Source of the DNA: CAZEYT01 sp964516295
Lineage (GTDB): Bacteria > Verrucomicrobiota > Verrucomicrobiia > Chthoniobacterales > Terrimicrobiaceae
Length of the DNA: 6,946 nucleotides
Assembly: GCA_964516295.1 (NCBI GenBank)
Contig: CAZEYT010000114.1
Coordinates: 1 to 6,946, forward strand
Direction of reading: 5' to 3'
Part shown: positions 5,489 through 6,946 of the stretch, one piece after another
Numbering within the stretch: position 1 is the first letter of the stretch
How the letters are laid out: each line of letters begins with the position of its first letter
The notes under the pieces: generated by a model
Seen by the model: the letters and a program-made list of their open reading frames with translations, nothing else
Told to the model about the DNA's origin: nothing
The model's database searches: none
Program-made: the position numbers and the translations under genes

Positions 5489-5552
5489 CCTGGCCATGCC
5501 GAGAGTGTGACTGATCTTTAAAAGGCGTCGATACGCGGGACTGACCCCTAAC
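5489..5552. other. Unique spacer between R2 and R3, with a GGGACTGACCCC phrase
   Basis: This is a short segment with no gene. It contains GCGTCGATACGCGGGACTGACCCC (5526-5549), which on the - strand begins GGGGTCAGTCCCGCGTATCG. I recall phrases like this at the edges of REP-associated (Y1) transposase elements, but no transposase is present, so the link is weak. Confidence 0.3.
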
Positions 5553-5710
5553 GCGACGAAAATCCCTTGGGCTTGGCAACGGATTCTTTTCGGTCGGCTT
5601 TCCGTGATCTCCTGCGAACCAATGAACCCGTCCCGCTTTGGCGTCGATTAGGTTGCCAGATTCGTCTGCCCTTTTCGGGCGGGTATTCGCATGCCAGACC
5701 CCTTCAGGAC
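5553..5710. repeat. Mosaic repeat copy R3, with internal deletion
   Basis: This copy starts at CGACGAAAATCCCTTGGGCT, without the first module, and follows R1 through TTAGGTTGCCAG and CGGGCGGGTATTCG. It then jumps directly to CATGCCAGACCCC. The roughly 21 bases found between these points in R4 (TCAACAGCATGATCAATAAAC) are missing. It ends CCCCTTCAGGAC and abuts R4. Confidence 0.88.
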
Positions 5711-5815
5711 TAAATGAACCCGCATTGATGTCGATTAGGTTGCCAGTTTCTTCTGTCCTTCTCGGGCGGGTATTCGTCAACAGCATGATCAATAAACCAT
5801 GCCAGACCCCTTTAG
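5711..5815. repeat. Mosaic repeat copy R4, end portion only
   Basis: This copy starts inside the family at AATGAACCCGCATTGATGTC, a shortened form of the usual AATGAACCCGTCCCGCTTTG. It continues through TCGATTAGGTTGCCAG, TATTCGTCAACAGCATGATC and GCCAGACCCCTTTAGG. It follows R3 without a spacer, giving a direct tandem of the end module. Confidence 0.85.
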
Positions 5816-5823
5816 GGACCCCC

Positions 5824-6047
5824 AAACGGTAGGGACGGCACTCCGCTGCCGTCCGTCGCAAGAAACGGAGGCTCACACAAAGGTTTACCCGACTTCGGCG
5901 GGTTGGTAAGAATGAGAAGGACGGAAAACAAAAATCCCTTGGGCTTTGCAACGGATTCTTTTCGGTCGGATTTCCGTGATCTCCTGCGAACCAATGAACC
6001 CGTCCCGCTTTGGCGTCGATTAGGTTGCCAGTCCCCTTCAGGACTCG
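5824..6047. repeat. Mosaic repeat copy R5, lacking the end module
   Basis: The first module (5824-5907) aligns with R1 3596-3679 without gaps, including the hairpin GGACGGCA-6-TGCCGTCC (5833-5854) and the CCCGACTTCGGCGGG palindrome (5888-5902). The second module follows to TTAGGTTGCCAG. The end module is then absent and the sequence goes directly to TCCCCTTCAGGACTCG. TGCCAG stands at both borders of the missing segment in the full copies, which suggests deletion between short direct repeats. The copy ends about 20 nt before the stop codon of the 222-residue protein gene. Confidence 0.9.
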
Positions 6048-6067
6048 ACGGGGACTCGATTGGAGTT

Positions 6068-6736
6068 CTATTTTTTCTCAGCTTGACTGATCACAATCCA
6101 CTTCTGAACCGTTCGTGAGGCCCCCCGCGTATCCGTATAGGAGTATGAACCATCTCGGCTCGCCATTACATCAATCGAGTCTCCCTCAGCAATATTTGTC
6201 AACCCTTCGTAGTAATAGATATCTCCTGATCTTTCATAATAGGAATAGGCACCGCCTCCACCGCCAATGCTTGCGCTACTTGACGAGACAACCGCCTGCT
6301 GCATTCGATCCGCAAGAGCGCCTCCCGGAAGAACCTGAACAATCTTGATACGTGCCTGCTCAGCCGACTTCGCGAGCTTTTGTTGCCGCTCTTGAGTTGC
6401 GGCAGCTTCCGCCTTCTGCTTCGCTTGGGCGTCAGCAATCTTTTTATCCTCAAGCGATTTTGCATAAGCAGCTGCCTGTTGCGCTTGTTGTTGTTTCTTG
6501 AATTCATCGGCGCTATTCGGATCGTAGCCGTGAGCAGCTTGCACCTCAGGGGATAGCTTGCTGAACGGAATCTTTGAAATTCCTGAATCAGTCACTACCA
6601 CGATTCCATCTGGCTCGACTCGTTTAATCGAAACATTCTCATATTTCGTTCCATCAGTAAGAATAAAAGTCTCTGCATTCCCGGTGAGGGCAAAAAGCAT
6701 ACTGCAGTTCAGAATGAGGAGTAAGCTGTGTTTCAC
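6068..6736 (-). CDS. Secreted protein with coiled coil, Verrucomicrobiota-type family
   Basis: This protein has 222 residues. Residues 1-21 are a signal peptide (MKHSLLLILNCSMLFALTGNA, then ETF), so the mature protein is exported. Residues 22-72 form a small domain with the pattern TDGTKYENVSIKRVEPDGIV, then SKIPFSKLSPEVQAAHGYDP. I recall this pattern from many secreted proteins of Verrucomicrobiota, with GKTYxNVxVxxVxPDG and KVxFxxLxxxxxxxYxYDP. Residues 75-128 are Gln/Ala/Lys-rich and probably a coiled coil. Residues 129-217 are a second domain including IVQVLPGGALADRM, a Gly run (GGGGG, 158-162) and YSYTDTRGASRTVQKW. The biochemical function is unknown. The start is GTG at 6736, which gives a proper signal peptide; no Shine-Dalgarno match is seen. 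The gene follows attC-like element B by 48 nt and is AT-richer than the operon (24 of 60 bases G or C at 6601-6660). No attC-like site follows its stop; repeat R5 does. Confidence 0.8.
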   Translation of the reverse strand: MKHSLLLILNCSMLFALTGNAETFILTDGTKYENVSIKRVEPDGIVVVTDSGISKIPFSKLSPEVQAAHGYDPNSADEFKKQQQAQQAAAYAKSLEDKKIADAQAKQKAEAAATQERQQKLAKSAEQARIKIVQVLPGGALADRMQQAVVSSSSASIGGGGGAYSYYERSGDIYYYEGLTNIAEGDSIDVMASRDGSYSYTDTRGASRTVQKWIVISQAEKK

Positions 6737-6784
6737 AGATTAAGGATTTATACAATTGGCGGTTAAAGGGCGAGTGTATATTTT

Positions 6785-6899
6785 TTCCAACGTCAGCAAT
6801 CACCGGCACCGGACCGCTGGCGCGACGAGTGCCGGGAGCGTAGCGACCAAGCACTCGGCGTGCCAGCGGGTAGGTGTTCGGTGGATCGCATTGTTGAAC
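6785..6899 (-). repeat. attC-like integron recombination site (element B)
   Basis: On the - strand it begins with GTTCAAC (6899-6893), a full match to the R'' consensus RYYYAAC, and ends in GTTGGAA (6791-6785), matching GTTRRR of R'. Between them CCGCTGGCGCG (6814-6824) faces CGTGCCAGCGG (6859-6869) at 10 of 11 positions. CGAGTGC (6826-6832) faces GCACTCG (6851-6857) perfectly around an 18-nt loop. Element A has the same layout and the shared phrases GGACCG-TTGGCGCG/GGACCG-CTGGCGCG and CGGGTAGG-GTTCG. The stem tips differ, as in sites of one integron array. It lies upstream of the 222-residue protein gene. Confidence 0.65.
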
Positions 6900-6946
6900 G
6901 AAGCCGCTGGCGCGGCGGGCCATGGTTTCGGGGCCGTGAGCGAAGG
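6893..6946 (-). repeat. Partial third attC-like element (C), cut by the window edge
   Basis: On the - strand CGCGCCAGCGGCTTCGTTCAAC (6920-6899 leading into 6893) repeats the CGCGCCA-CGG arm phrase of elements A and B and runs directly into the R'' box of B. Only half the palindrome is visible, so this is tentative. If real, two attC sites stand back to back with no gene between them. Confidence 0.4.

Noticed and set aside
5489..5552. Remnant of a REP-associated transposase element
   Set aside because: Only a short remembered phrase (GGGGTCAGTCCCGCGTAT on the - strand) supports it. There is no transposase fragment and no paired hairpin structure.
5248..5994. Several - strand frames giving peptides such as LLTNTRPRRAEE-GNLIDAKAG
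   Set aside because: They repeat because they are translations of the mosaic repeat copies, with frames broken differently in each copy and no initiation signals.
5286..6047. CRISPR array
   Set aside because: Repeat units are long, unequal in length and mosaic, with no regular spacers.

Overview
The window looks like a scaffold piece from a GC-rich, uncultured Verrucomicrobiota-like bacterium, plausibly near Opitutales. Three things suggest this. A secreted 222-residue protein (6068-6736) has a GTKYENV...KIPFSKL...YDP architecture that I associate from memory with that phylum. The non-coding DNA carries dispersed repeat phrases (for example CACGAATGG units) that I also associate with it. The decarboxylase operon fits a propionate-type fermenter. 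The assignment is an inference, because there is no rRNA gene here.

Region 1 (1-2359, + strand, high GC) is the 3' part of an operon for a biotin-dependent, sodium-pumping acyl-CoA decarboxylase, best read as methylmalonyl-CoA decarboxylase. It holds the end of the carboxyltransferase (1-489), the biotin carrier (486-854), the small membrane gamma/delta subunit (851-1222) and the membrane sodium-pump beta subunit (1229-2359). The first three overlap by ATGA and the fourth follows after 6 nt. All catalytic and transport residues I can check are present.

Region 2 (2365-2464) is a run of exactly 100 N. The beta-subunit gene and the convergent purU gene both stop within 5 nt of its edges.

Region 3 (2465-3307, - strand) is purU, formyltetrahydrofolate deformylase, complete at 280 residues.

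Region 4 (3308-6946) is an accessory zone of lower and patchy GC. Its small genes are all on the - strand: a secreted protein (3879-4358), a two-helix membrane protein (4474-4788), an antitoxin-like protein (4839-5195) and the secreted 222-residue protein (6068-6736). Between them lie two kinds of repeat. One is a family of about 115-117 bp imperfect palindromes (4363-4479, 6785-6899, and a partial one at the right edge) that look like integron attC recombination sites. The other is a mosaic repeat family of up to about 280 bp (3596-3873, 5286-5471, 5553-5710, 5711-5815, 5824-6047).

The main finding is that the membrane-protein gene reads as a complete integron gene cassette. Its stop codon lies inside the attC R'' box, and the first bases of the proposed cassette (TTAACG) pair with its own R'' box at 6 of 7 positions, as expected for an excised circle. 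The zone therefore looks like part of a sedentary chromosomal integron array, partly overrun by mosaic repeats. No integrase gene is in the window.
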